A stretch of DNA of 64,000 nucleotides from Microbacterium pseudoresistens (GTDB lineage: Bacteria; Actinomycetota; Actinomycetes; Actinomycetales; Microbacteriaceae). The stretch's first letter is position 1. Every line of letters begins with the position of its first letter. The notes under the pieces were generated by a model that was not told the DNA's origin, ran no database searches, and saw nothing but the letters and a program-made list of their open reading frames with translations. Of this stretch, positions 35,779 through 44,750 are shown in pieces. Made by a program: the position numbers and the translations under genes. Where the stretch lies: contig NZ_JACCBH010000001.1 of the NCBI RefSeq assembly GCF_013409745.1, positions 806,001 to 870,000 on the forward strand. Reading direction: 5' to 3'.

Positions 35779-37830
35779 TTACTTCTTCGCCTTCTTCTTC
35801 AGCGTCTTCTCGAGCACCGGGGCCTGCCCGGAGGCCTCCAGCTCGGCGTAGTAGGCGCGGGCCTCGTCCTGCCGCTCCTGCTCGATGCCCGAGGCGATGG
35901 GGGCGCGCACGTGCTCGGGGGCGTAGCCGAATGCGGCCACGAGGTCGAGCGCGTGCGGGCGCAGCCGCAGGCAGAGGCGATCGATGTAGCGCGAGACCGC
36001 GGCGGCGCGCTGCGCCGACAGGCGCCCGTTGACGAGGTACCAGGCGAGGTGCTTCTCGATGAGGTGCAGGCCGAACAGATCGCGCAGCCAGGTGAGCACC
36101 TTGGTCGTGCCTTCGTCGTCGGCCTTGTGCACGGCATCCGTGAAGGCCTCCCACTGCAGCAGCTCGCCGTGCGCACGCGCCGCCTCGATGAGATCGGCCT
36201 GGTTCTCGTTGAACAGCTTCTCGCCGAGCACCTTGTCCTTGCCGGCGGGACGCAGTCGACCGGCGATGTCGGCGATCATCTGCTCGACGCGGTCGGAGAG
36301 CAGCTCGTGCTGCTGCTCTTCGCGCAGCCCGTTCTCGACCGAGCGCGCGGTGGATCCGAGATCGGCGACGGCCTGCCCGAACTGACGCAGGCCCGCGCCG
36401 TGGAACACCTTGCCCGCGGTCTGCTCGACGGCGTACCGGGCGAGAGCGGCGGCATCCTTGCCCTTGAACTGCGTGGCGAAGTCGGTGAGCAGACGCTTTC
36501 CGGCCAGCTGCAGCAGGATGTTGTTGTCGCCTTCGAAGGTGACGTAGATGTCGAGGTCCTGCCGCAGGCCGACGAAGCGGTTGTCGAACATGAAGCCGGC
36601 GCCTCCGCACGCCTCGCGGCACTCCTGCAACGTGTCGAGCGCGTGCCATGTCGACAGCGGCTTGAGGGCGGCGGCGAGGGTCTCGAGGTCCTCGCGATCC
36701 TCCGGGGTGTCGGTGCGGCCGGAGAAGACGCCGTCGAACTTCTGCAGGAACTCGTCGTGCGCGAAGATCTGCGCGTACGTCGTCGCGAGCCTGGGCAGCA
36801 GGCGCCGCTGGTGCTTGCCGTAGTCGAGCAGCACCGTCTCCTCGCCGTTCACACCGTCGAACTGGCGGCGCTGCGTGCCGTAGGTGAGGGCGATGTGCAG
36901 GCCCAGGGCGGATGCCCACGACGCGGCGCCGTCGAGCGACACGCGCCCCTGCACGAGCGTTCCGAGCATCGTGAAGAAGCGGCGTCCTGGACTGTCGATC
37001 GGGCTCGTGTAGGTGCCGTCGGCGGCGACGTCGCCGTAGCGGTTGAGCAGGTTCGTGCGGGGAACGCGCACGTGGTCGAAGCTGAGGCGTCCGTTGTCGA
37101 TGCCGTTGAGCCCGCCCTTGAGGCCGTCGTCCTCGCGCCCGATGCCGGGAAGGTCCTTGCCGTCGTCTCCGCGCAGCGGCACGTAGAAGCAGTGCACGCC
37201 GTGGTTGACGCCGTTCGTGATGAGCTGGGCGAACACGGTGGCGGCGATGCCGTGCAGCGCCGCGTTGCCGAGGAACTCCTTCGTCGCCGCGCGGAACGGC
37301 GTGTTGATGACGAACTCCTCGGTCTCGGGGTCGTACGTGGCCGTCGTGCCGATGGCCTGCACATCCGATCCGTGACCGATCTCGGTCATGGCGAACGCGC
37401 CCGGGATGGAGAGGTCCATGATCCCGGGCAGCCAGCGGTCGTGGTGCTCCTCGGTGCCCAGCTGCAGCACGGCGCCGCCGAACAGTCCCCACTGCACACC
37501 CGACTTGATCTGCAGGCTGGGGTCGGCGGCGACGAGCTCTTCGAAGCCGGCGATGTTGCCGCCGTTGTCTTCGGAGCCGCCCAGGCGCTTCGGGAAAGCG
37601 CGGTGCACGGCACCGTTCTGCACGAGAAGGTGCAGCTGGCTGAGCACGCGCTCGCGGTGCGCATCCTTGCCGAGCGCATCGTCGCGCCAGAACGCTGGGT
37701 CTTTGATCATCTCGCGGGCCTCGCGACGGATGGGCGCCCAAGTGCCCAGGAGCATCTCGTTGACCTTCACGGCGTCGAGCTGCGGGGTCGTCTCCGCGGG
37801 GGCGGAGCTGGCGGCGGTGACGTCGACCAT
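35779..37830 (-). CDS. Acyl-CoA oxidase/dehydrogenase, ACOX type
   Basis: This 683-residue flavoenzyme carries out the first oxidation in fatty-acid beta-oxidation. The domain order is N-terminal helical, middle beta (FAMTEIGHGSDVQAIGT), then two C-terminal helical domains (GGAGFMFDNRFVGLRQDLD, and FEGDNNILLQLAGKRLL). The length fits peroxisomal-type ACOX rather than the 380-residue acyl-CoA dehydrogenases. The ATG at 37830 lies six bases after AGAGGA; 37836 is also in frame. A palindrome, TCCTAC-C-GTAGGA, lies just upstream. Confidence 0.88.
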   Translation of the reverse strand: MVDVTAASSAPAETTPQLDAVKVNEMLLGTWAPIRREAREMIKDPAFWRDDALGKDAHRERVLSQLHLLVQNGAVHRAFPKRLGGSEDNGGNIAGFEELVAADPSLQIKSGVQWGLFGGAVLQLGTEEHHDRWLPGIMDLSIPGAFAMTEIGHGSDVQAIGTTATYDPETEEFVINTPFRAATKEFLGNAALHGIAATVFAQLITNGVNHGVHCFYVPLRGDDGKDLPGIGREDDGLKGGLNGIDNGRLSFDHVRVPRTNLLNRYGDVAADGTYTSPIDSPGRRFFTMLGTLVQGRVSLDGAASWASALGLHIALTYGTQRRQFDGVNGEETVLLDYGKHQRRLLPRLATTYAQIFAHDEFLQKFDGVFSGRTDTPEDREDLETLAAALKPLSTWHALDTLQECREACGGAGFMFDNRFVGLRQDLDIYVTFEGDNNILLQLAGKRLLTDFATQFKGKDAAALARYAVEQTAGKVFHGAGLRQFGQAVADLGSTARSVENGLREEQQHELLSDRVEQMIADIAGRLRPAGKDKVLGEKLFNENQADLIEAARAHGELLQWEAFTDAVHKADDEGTTKVLTWLRDLFGLHLIEKHLAWYLVNGRLSAQRAAAVSRYIDRLCLRLRPHALDLVAAFGYAPEHVRAPIASGIEQERQDEARAYYAELEASGQAPVLEKTLKKKAKK

Positions 37831-37862
37831 GAGCATTCCTCTCAGGGAAGAAGTAGGGATAC

Positions 37863-37875
37863 TCCTACCGTAGGA
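37863..37875. promoter_or_regulatory. Palindrome upstream of the acyl-CoA oxidase gene, candidate operator
   Basis: TCCTAC-C-GTAGGA is a perfect 6+1+6 inverted repeat 33 bp before the start codon, in a region of lower GC. It could be a TetR- or FadR-type site controlling fatty-acid oxidation; no regulator gene is adjacent. Confidence 0.4.
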
Positions 37876-37998
37876 CTCCTCCAAGCAGCACCGAAACTGA
37901 CTGTGGTAAATCTCCAAATGCAGCCGGGGGCGCGGTCGCGGCGCGTTGTCTGCTCACCACAGCGTCCCCGCTTGTCGCCGTGGGTCGGAGCATCCGCA

Positions 37999-40035
37999 TC
38001 AGGTCGCCGCGATCACGGCGAGCACGGCATCGCCGTAGGCTTCGCGCTTCTTCTCGCCGATGCCGGTGATGCCGTCGAGCTCGCCGATGGATGCCGGGCG
38101 CAGCTCCGCGAGCGCGCGCAGCGTGGCGTCGCCGAACACGATGTACGCCGGCTTGCCGATCTCGCGTGCCGTCTCAGCGCGCCACGCCCGCAGCGCTTCG
38201 AACAGCGAGCGATCGCCCTCGGCGACAGCATCCGATGCGGCCGACGCCTTGCGCGCGCGGCCACCGCCGCTGACCCGACCCATCGTGTCCTTGCGCAGCG
38301 GAACGGGCGTCTCGCCCTTCAGCACTCCACCAGCCGCCTCACCCGGTGCGAGGGTGCCGTAGTCGCCCTGGGCGACGAGGATGCCCCGGGCGAGCAGCTG
38401 CCGCACGACGCTGCGCCAGTCCTGATCGGAGAGGTCGGTGCCTATGCCGTAGGTCGCGAGGCCGTCGTGCTTCTGCTGGCGGATGCGGTCGTTCGAGGAT
38501 CCGCGGAGGATGTCGATGAGGTGCCCGGCGCCGAAGGCCTGGTTGCGCTCGCGCTTCAGGCGGACGATCGTCGAGAGCAGCTTCTGCGCCGGGACGAGTC
38601 CGTCGAACGTATCGGGCTTCTCCAGGCACGTGTCGCAGTTGCCGCACGGGCCGGATTCCTGCCCGAAGTAGTTCAGCAGATTCTGCCGGCGGCACTCGAC
38701 CGTCTCGCACAGTGCGAGCATGGCGTCGAGGTGCTGCCCCATCCGCATCTTGAACGTGCGGTCGCCCGGCGACTGGTCGATGAGTCGGCGCTGCTGCACG
38801 ACGTCGCCGAGGCCGTACGCCATCCACGCCACGCTCGGCTCGCCGTCGCGGCCGGCGCGACCGGTCTCCTGGTAGTAACCTTCGACGGATTTCGGCAAGT
38901 CGATGTGCGCGACGAAGCGGACATCCGGCTTGTCGATGCCCATGCCGAACGCGATCGTCGCGACCATGACGACGCCGCCCTCGCGCAGGAAGCGCGCCTG
39001 GTTGGCCGCCCGCACCTCGGCAGGAAGGCCCGCGTGGTACGGCAGCGCGTCGAAGCCCTGCGCGGCGAGATATGTCGCGGTCTGCTCGACGGACTTGCGG
39101 CTGAGGGCGTAGACGATGCCCGCGGCACCCTCGGGCATGGAGCGGATGAAGGAGACGAGCTGCTTGCGCGGATCCACCTTCGGCACGATCCGGTACTGGA
39201 TGTTCGGCCGATCGAAGCTCGCCACGAAGTGCTTCGCCGCGGGGGTGCCCCCAGGGCCGTCGAGGTGCAGGCGCTCGGTGAGCTCCTTGTGCGTGGCGCG
39301 GGTCGCCGTGGCAGTGAGCGCCATGCGCGGCACCCCGGGGAACCGCTCACCCAGGTCGCCGAGCGCGAGGTAGTCGGGTCGGAAGTCATGACCCCACTGC
39401 GACACGCAATGCGCCTCGTCAATCGCGATCACGCTGAGCGCGCCGCGCTGCAGCAGCCGGGTCGTCGCAGGCGACGACAGCCGCTCGGGCGCGACGTAGA
39501 CGAGATCGAGCTCGCCGGCCAGATACGCGCGCTCGACGTCGGCGCGCTCGGCGGCGCTCTGCGTGGAGTTGAGGTAGGCGGCGTTCACGCCGTTGGCGCG
39601 CAGCGCATCCACCTGATCGTGCATCAGCGCGATGAGCGGGCTGACGACGAGTCCCGTGCCCTCGCGCACGAGTGCGGGGATCTGATAGCAGACGCTCTTG
39701 CCGCCGCCGGTGGGCATGAGCACGACGGCGTCGCCGCCGGAGACGACCTGATCGATGATCTCGGCCTGATCACCGCGGAACGACTCGTAGCCGTACACCG
39801 TGCGCAGCGCGTCGGCGGGCGTCGCGAAGCGCGCGGGGGCGGCTGCGGCGGGCGGGGCGAAGCTCGCGACCGGCGTCGCATCGGGCACGCCCATCCACTC
39901 GCCCTCTTCGGGGTGCTGAGCGTCGTCCCACGGATCGCCGTAGACGTCGTCGGCATAGAAGTCGTCGGGCGGCTCGGGCAGAGGCAGGTCCTGATAGGGA
40001 TCGCGAGACGAGTCGCGGGGACCATGCGGCGGCAT
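37999..40035 (-). CDS. recQ: ATP-dependent DNA helicase RecQ
   Basis: This 678-residue 3'-5' DNA helicase acts in recombination and fork repair. Walker A is TGGGKS (109-114) and the DEAH box with DEAHC is at 206-210. QETGRAGRDGEPS is the motif VI region. The RecQ-Ct zinc site has the cysteines in CRRQNLLNYFG and CGNCDTC, and an HRDC domain lies at the C-terminus (about 600-675). An acidic, proline-rich N-terminal extension of about 70 residues is extra compared with E. coli RecQ. Confidence 0.95.
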   Translation of the reverse strand: MPPHGPRDSSRDPYQDLPLPEPPDDFYADDVYGDPWDDAQHPEEGEWMGVPDATPVASFAPPAAAAPARFATPADALRTVYGYESFRGDQAEIIDQVVSGGDAVVLMPTGGGKSVCYQIPALVREGTGLVVSPLIALMHDQVDALRANGVNAAYLNSTQSAAERADVERAYLAGELDLVYVAPERLSSPATTRLLQRGALSVIAIDEAHCVSQWGHDFRPDYLALGDLGERFPGVPRMALTATATRATHKELTERLHLDGPGGTPAAKHFVASFDRPNIQYRIVPKVDPRKQLVSFIRSMPEGAAGIVYALSRKSVEQTATYLAAQGFDALPYHAGLPAEVRAANQARFLREGGVVMVATIAFGMGIDKPDVRFVAHIDLPKSVEGYYQETGRAGRDGEPSVAWMAYGLGDVVQQRRLIDQSPGDRTFKMRMGQHLDAMLALCETVECRRQNLLNYFGQESGPCGNCDTCLEKPDTFDGLVPAQKLLSTIVRLKRERNQAFGAGHLIDILRGSSNDRIRQQKHDGLATYGIGTDLSDQDWRSVVRQLLARGILVAQGDYGTLAPGEAAGGVLKGETPVPLRKDTMGRVSGGGRARKASAASDAVAEGDRSLFEALRAWRAETAREIGKPAYIVFGDATLRALAELRPASIGELDGITGIGEKKREAYGDAVLAVIAAT

Positions 40036-40175
40036 GCCCCCAGCGTAACGAGCCGCGCCGACACCACGGGCCGCGGTGCGGACGGCCGTGCGGGCTCGTC
40101 GACTCCCGTCCCGCAGTCCCGCCGCAGGCGTAGGTTGGAGACAGGCACGGGCATCCGCCCGGCGGAGGAGGACGC

Positions 40176-40538
40176 ATGACCGACATCGCCGTCACCCGTA
40201 AAGATGACGCATCCCGCTACGAGATCCATCACGACGGTACGCTCGCCGGATTCGTCGAGTTCGAGCTGCGCCCGGATGCCGCCTCCGCCGACACGATCCG
40301 GTTCGTGCACACCGAGATCGACCCTGCCTTCCAGGGCAAGGGTCTCGCGGGGCGCCTGGCCGGCGATGCACTCGCGGATGCCGTGGCACGCGAACTCGAG
40401 ATCGTGCCGCTGTGCCCGTACATCGCCCGCTACGCCGACACGCACGATATCCCCGGCGCCCGCGTGCGCCCCGCCCCCGAGACGCGGCCCGCGCAGCAGC
40501 CGGACGAGCAGCCCGGAGAACAGACCGCGTCGAAATGA
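40176..40538 (+). CDS. GNAT-like small acetyltransferase (YidJ/NATD1 type)
   Basis: This 120-residue protein has a single-domain GNAT fold. FVHTEIDPAFQGKGLAGRL carries the acetyl-CoA loop (Q-x-K-G-x-A/G), and IVPLCPYIARYADTH is the family's closing motif. The C-terminal 25 residues are low-complexity. Its last codons overlap the pirin gene by ATGA. The substrate is unknown. Confidence 0.85.
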   Translation: MTDIAVTRKDDASRYEIHHDGTLAGFVEFELRPDAASADTIRFVHTEIDPAFQGKGLAGRLAGDALADAVARELEIVPLCPYIARYADTHDIPGARVRPAPETRPAQQPDEQPGEQTASK

Positions 40539-41461
40539 GCATGCACGGCCCGCGCTCGATCCTGCTGGAGCCGCGACAGGTGCCGCTGGGCGGCGTGCGG
40601 GACATGGATGTGCGGCGCATCCTGCCCAGCCGCGACCTGCCGACCATCGGGGCCTGGTGCTTCCTCGACCGCTTCGGACCCGACGAGGTGCGCATGCGCG
40701 TGGAACCGCATCCGCACATCGGCCTGCAGACCGTCACCTGGCCGCTGGTCGGCGAGATCCGTCACCGCGACGCCGTGGGCAGCGACGTGGTGCTGCGCCG
40801 CGGGCAGCTCAACCTCATGACGGCCGGGCACGGCATCTCGCACTCGGAGTACTCCGTCGGCGACGATGCCGTGCCGCTGGACGCCCTGCAGTTCTGGGTC
40901 GCGCTGCCCGAGGAGGCCTGCGCGGGGCACGGCGCGTTCGAGCAGCACACCGACCTGCCCGCACTGTCGCTGCCCGCCGAAGACGGCCCGGCGGCGACGG
41001 CGACCGTCGTGCTCGGCGAGTTCGCCGGCACGCACTCGCCCGCCACGGCGTACACGCCGATCGTGGGCGCCGAGATCCGCCTCGACCCCGACTCGCGAGT
41101 CTCGCTGCCGCTGCGGATCGACTGGGAGCACGCGGTGCTCGCCGTCGAGGGCGATGCGCACGTCGCCGCCAAGGAGGTGCCGGTGGGTTCGATGCTGTAC
41201 CTCGGCGACTCCCGCGACCGCGTCGAGGTCATCACCGAGGAGGGCGCACTGCTCTTCCTGCTCGGCGGCGCCCCGTTCGAGGAGGATCTGGTGATGTGGT
41301 GGAACTTCGCCGCCCGCACGCACGACGAGATCGCCGTGGCGCGCGAAGAGTGGGAGGCCGGCGCGGAGCGATTCGGCCATGTCGTGGGGCATGGAGCCGA
41401 GCGCATCCCCGCCCCGCCCATCCCCCCGGTGCACCTGCGCCCGCGGCACCGCCGGGTCTGA
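40535..41461 (+). CDS. Pirin family protein
   Basis: This 308-residue bicupin is of the pirin type. Iron-binding histidines are in EPHPHIGLQTVTW, GSDVVLRRGQLNLMTAGHG and ISHSEY. Bacterial pirins include quercetin 2,3-dioxygenases and redox-linked modulators of central metabolism. The C-terminal cupin retains LFLLGGAPFEE. The first ATG at 40535 overlaps the previous stop; the second at 40541 is also possible. Confidence 0.92.
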   Translation: MSMHGPRSILLEPRQVPLGGVRDMDVRRILPSRDLPTIGAWCFLDRFGPDEVRMRVEPHPHIGLQTVTWPLVGEIRHRDAVGSDVVLRRGQLNLMTAGHGISHSEYSVGDDAVPLDALQFWVALPEEACAGHGAFEQHTDLPALSLPAEDGPAATATVVLGEFAGTHSPATAYTPIVGAEIRLDPDSRVSLPLRIDWEHAVLAVEGDAHVAAKEVPVGSMLYLGDSRDRVEVITEEGALLFLLGGAPFEEDLVMWWNFAARTHDEIAVAREEWEAGAERFGHVVGHGAERIPAPPIPPVHLRPRHRRV

Positions 41462-41520
41462 GCGGCACGAGGCGATCCACAGAGCACTCCGCGGGGGCCC
41501 GGCGCGACTACGCTGGGCTG

Positions 41521-42066
41521 GTGCCCACCCGCTCTCGGCTGCTGTCCACACGCGTTCTGCTGACCTGTGCGGCGCTCGGCGTCGCCACCGGTCTCGTCGC
41601 CGGAGTGGCCGGATGGATCACCCCGGTCGTGCTGCTCGCCGCGCCGTTCCTGTACGGTCTCGTGCTCGGCTCGCACGTGCTGCCTGGGATCATCGCGCAG
41701 GAGGTGCTGCGCCTGCCTCTCGTGGCCCTGCTCACCCACGTGCTCGCGGCCCTGGTGGGCAGCGCGTTCAACCCCGCGTGGTTTCCCCGCTACATCGGCA
41801 CGGCGCTGCTGTTCGGGCTCATCCAGGAGGGCATCGCGGCCCTCACCCGCTACCGGGCCTGGGGGGCGTGGCGCTTCTTCGTCTCGGCCGCGATCATCGG
41901 CGTCATCGTCGCCGTGGTCGTCTTCTTCGCCGTGGACCTCGGCTCGATGGCGATCTGGGTGCAGGTGACCTACCTCATCCTCGCCGTGCTGGGGCCCGTG
42001 GTCTGGACGGCGATCGGACTCGGTGTGGGCTCTGCCCTGCGCAGGGCGGGCGTCGCGCAGCGCTGA
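41521..42066 (+). CDS. ECF transporter S component (YkoE-like)
   Basis: This 181-residue integral membrane protein has about five helices, starting with the basic MPTRSRLLSTRVLLTCAAL. It contains AAPFLYGLVLGSHVLPGI and a GTALLFGLIQEGIAALTRY loop resembling YkoE, the substrate-binding subunit for thiamine precursors (HMP). It starts at GTG. The fused EcfA-EcfA' and EcfT genes downstream complete the importer. The vitamin specificity is an inference from the resemblance, and no TPP riboswitch is seen. Confidence 0.78.
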   Translation: MPTRSRLLSTRVLLTCAALGVATGLVAGVAGWITPVVLLAAPFLYGLVLGSHVLPGIIAQEVLRLPLVALLTHVLAALVGSAFNPAWFPRYIGTALLFGLIQEGIAALTRYRAWGAWRFFVSAAIIGVIVAVVVFFAVDLGSMAIWVQVTYLILAVLGPVVWTAIGLGVGSALRRAGVAQR

Positions 42067-42077
42067 GCGCGCATCCG

Positions 42078-42224
42078 CGGGAGGAGAACCCCGCGTCGGG
42101 AGGAGTGATGGCGTCCGATCGTCCTCCCGAGCCGGAGAAGTCCTCCCGAGGCGGCGTCATGCTCCCGACCCCGCAGTGGCCGCACAGGTAAGGCTCGGCT
42201 AAATTGGAAGGGCATCCCCCTTCC
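42078..42224 (+). promoter_or_regulatory. Leader with competing hairpins before the ECF ATPase gene
   Basis: Two copies of CGGGAGGAG (42078-42086, 42097-42105) face three complementary segments: TCCTCCCG at 42122-42129, TCCTCCCG at 42141-42148 and CTCCCGAC at 42162-42169. They can pair in mutually exclusive ways. The second copy also looks like a Shine-Dalgarno sequence for a 27-codon ORF, and a separate stem GGAAGGG / CCCTTCC (42206-42224) sits 13 bp before the GTG of the ATPase gene. Translation-coupled or ligand-controlled folding is possible, but unproven. Confidence 0.45.
42108..42191 (+). CDS. Possible 27-aa leader peptide ORF
   Basis: ATG follows GGGAGGAG by two bases. The peptide starts MASDRPPEPEKSSRGG and ends MLPTPQWPHR. 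It lies between the S-component and ATPase genes, entirely inside the hairpin-forming leader, so its translation could alter the folding. Composition is proline- and charge-rich, without a run of one amino acid as in classical attenuators. It may simply be spacer DNA. Confidence 0.3.
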   Translation: MASDRPPEPEKSSRGGVMLPTPQWPHR

Positions 42225-42237
42225 ACCCGAGGTCTTC

Positions 42238-43902
42238 GTGTCGTCATCCGCACCGCTGATCCGCGTGCGCGATCTGTCACTGACGCACGCGGGGTCCGGC
42301 AACCCCTCGCCGCGCGGGATCTCGGTCGAGATCGCCGCCGGCGAGGTCGTACTGCTGCTGGGCCCGAGCGGCTCGGGAAAGTCCACGCTCACCCTCGCCC
42401 TGAACGGACTCATCCCGCATGCCGTTCCCGCGACGGTGGACGGATCGGTCGGGATCACCGGCCTCGACACGGCCGACACCCCCGTCGCCCGGCTGAGCAC
42501 CGAGGTGTCGATGGTGTTCCAGGATCCGGATGCGCAACTGGTCACGGGGACGGTGCTCGACGAGGTCGCCTTCGCACTGGAGAACCTGCGGATGCCGGTG
42601 GCCGAGGTGCTCGCCCGATCCGAGGCGGCACTGCGGCGGATGGGGCTGTGGGAGCGGCGCGACGAGAACCCCGACCGGCTCTCGGGCGGGGGGCGACAGC
42701 GGCTCGCGATCGCGGCGGCGCTGGCCACCGGCTCGCGCGTGCTCGTGCTCGATGAGCCGACGGCGAATCTCGACCCGGATGGCATCGACGACGTCTACGA
42801 CGCGCTGGGCGACGTCGCGACCGATGCCGCGCGGGCGATCGTGCTCGTCGAGCACGCCCTCGACCCGGCGCTCGCGATCGCCACCCGCGTGCTCGTGCTC
42901 GACCGGGCGGGGCGCCTCGCCTTCGACGGGACGCCCGAAGAGGTGCTGCGCGGGCACGCCGACGAGCTGACCGCGCTGGGCGTCTGGCTGCCCACCGCGG
43001 CACTCCTGGCGCGGCGGCTGCGCGAGCGCGGCGTGCCGGTCGAACCCCTGCCGCTCACCGCGGGCGAGCTGCAGGTTGCGCTCGCCGACGCCGTCACCGA
43101 CGTGCCGACTCCTGCCCCGGATGCTGCCGCCGAGCCCGCATCCGAACCGATCGTGCGCGTGCGGGGTCTCACCGTCGCGCGACGCAAGACGACGATCCTG
43201 CACGACATCGACCTCGACATCCCGGCCGGATCCATCACCGCCGTCGTCGGCGCCAACGGCGCGGGCAAGACGACCCTGGTGCAGGCGATCGCGGGCGTCG
43301 TGCCGCCGCCGCGCGGGCATGTGCAGGTAGCAGGGCTGGACCCGGCGACCGCGTCGCCGCGTGAGCTGACCGCACGGATCGGCTTCGTCTTCCAGAACCC
43401 GGAGCACCAGTTCATCGCCCCCACGGTGTTCGAGGATCTCGCGCACGGCCTGCGGCTTCGGCATTCGCCCGCCGATGAGATCGACGAGAAGGTCGGGGCG
43501 ATGCTCGGCCGCTTCGGCCTCGAGCACAAAGCGGCGGTGCATCCTTTCCTGCTCTCCGGCGGCGAGAAGCGGCGCCTGTCGGTGGGCACAGCGCTCATCA
43601 CTCGCCCCGAGGTGCTCGTGCTCGACGAACCGACGTTCGGGCAGGACCACGCGCGTGCCACCGAACTGCTCGACCTCGTGCAGCAGTTGCGCGCCGAGGG
43701 CACGACGATCGTGCTCGTCACGCACGACATGCGCATCGTCGCCGAGCACGCATCCCACGTCGTCGTGCTGACCGGCGGCCGCATCCGCGCCGCGGGGCGC
43801 ACGGCCGACGTGCTGCGCGAGGGTGCCGGCCTCCGCCTGCCGGATGCGCTGCGCGCCGTGCCCCCTGCCCTCCGGCCCCTGCTGCAGGAGCGCGTGCGGT
43901 GA
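42238..43902 (+). CDS. ECF transporter energy-coupling ATPase, fused EcfA-EcfA' (two ABC domains)
   Basis: This 554-residue protein has two complete ABC ATPase domains. The first has Walker A GPSGSGKST (42-50) and signature LSGGGRQRLAIA. The second has Walker A GANGAGKTT (about 336-344) and signature LSGGEKRRLSVG. In most ECF systems the two ATPases are separate proteins; the fused form is common with YkoE-type S components. It starts at GTG and overlaps ecfT by GTGA. Confidence 0.92.
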   Translation: MSSSAPLIRVRDLSLTHAGSGNPSPRGISVEIAAGEVVLLLGPSGSGKSTLTLALNGLIPHAVPATVDGSVGITGLDTADTPVARLSTEVSMVFQDPDAQLVTGTVLDEVAFALENLRMPVAEVLARSEAALRRMGLWERRDENPDRLSGGGRQRLAIAAALATGSRVLVLDEPTANLDPDGIDDVYDALGDVATDAARAIVLVEHALDPALAIATRVLVLDRAGRLAFDGTPEEVLRGHADELTALGVWLPTAALLARRLRERGVPVEPLPLTAGELQVALADAVTDVPTPAPDAAAEPASEPIVRVRGLTVARRKTTILHDIDLDIPAGSITAVVGANGAGKTTLVQAIAGVVPPPRGHVQVAGLDPATASPRELTARIGFVFQNPEHQFIAPTVFEDLAHGLRLRHSPADEIDEKVGAMLGRFGLEHKAAVHPFLLSGGEKRRLSVGTALITRPEVLVLDEPTFGQDHARATELLDLVQQLRAEGTTIVLVTHDMRIVAEHASHVVVLTGGRIRAAGRTADVLREGAGLRLPDALRAVPPALRPLLQERVR

Positions 43903-44738
43903 GCGCCAAGCCGACGATGACAACCTCGCCCGTGGCCGACCCGTACGCGAGCGCGGCCCCGGTGCCGCGTCATGCGTACCTGCACCATCTGAATCCGCTC
44001 GCGAAGGTCGGCGCCGTGCTGCCCGCGATGGCACTGCTCCCGTTCACGCGTGACCTCGCGACGCCGGCGGCCTTCCTCGCGCTGGCGTACCTCGTGCTGC
44101 TCACCGGGGCACGGCTGAGCGGTCGGGTGCTCGCGATCCTATTCCTGGCCATGCCGGTCGGGATGCTCCTGCTCGGTCTCGGCTTCGCGGTGTGGGCCGA
44201 CCCCGCGCGCGTCGCCGACACGGCGAGCGTGCTGCGGATCGGCGACTGGCACCTGCGCTCCGGCGCGTTGCTCATCGGTGCGGCGACCGCGCTGCGCCTG
44301 GGCGCGATCCTCGCGCTCGCCTTCATCGGCGGGCTCACGACGACCGGCCCCGACCTCGTGCGGGCCAGCGTACAGCAGTTGCGCGTGCCGTACCGGATCG
44401 GATACACCGCGCTGGCCGCGTACCGATTCGTGCCTCGCTTCGGACACGAGCTCGCGGTCATCCGCGCGGCGCATCGGGTGCGCGGACACGCATCCGGCTT
44501 CTGGGGCGGACGCGGGCCGATCGCACGGCTGGCCCGCGGATGGGGCTACATCGTGCCGCTGCTGGCCGGCGCCATTCGACACGCTGAGCGCGTGGCGCTG
44601 GCGATGGACTCGCGGGCCTTCGGCGCGCATCCGACCAGGACCGAGCGGCACGTCGTGCCCTTCCGTGCCCGCGACGTCGTCTTCATCGTCGCGATGCTCG
44701 CGGCTTCGGCGACCCTATTCGTCCTCTTCCTGCGCTGA
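43899..44738 (+). CDS. ECF transporter transmembrane component EcfT
   Basis: This 279-residue membrane protein has about five helices and the two Ala-Arg-Gly-type coupling motifs. These are AYRFVPRFGHELAVIRAAHRVRG and AMDSRAFGAHPTRTE, which dock onto the ATPase. It has a GTG start overlapping the ATPase stop. Together with 41521-43902 it forms a complete group of S, A-A' and T components. Confidence 0.92.
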   Translation: MSAKPTMTTSPVADPYASAAPVPRHAYLHHLNPLAKVGAVLPAMALLPFTRDLATPAAFLALAYLVLLTGARLSGRVLAILFLAMPVGMLLLGLGFAVWADPARVADTASVLRIGDWHLRSGALLIGAATALRLGAILALAFIGGLTTTGPDLVRASVQQLRVPYRIGYTALAAYRFVPRFGHELAVIRAAHRVRGHASGFWGGRGPIARLARGWGYIVPLLAGAIRHAERVALAMDSRAFGAHPTRTERHVVPFRARDVVFIVAMLAASATLFVLFLR

Positions 44739-44750
44739 TCCTCCGGGGCG

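Noticed and set aside
35911..40179. Very long open frame on the plus strand (about 1,420 codons)
   Set aside because: It runs antisense to the acyl-CoA oxidase and recQ genes. Stop codons are rare by chance at this GC content, and the translation is a low-complexity R/G/A/V/D sequence with no family features.
41521..42237. TPP riboswitch for the YkoE-type ECF system
   Set aside because: The CTGAGA and ACCTG-type conserved cores of the THI box could not be found upstream of 41521 or 42238, so none is annotated.
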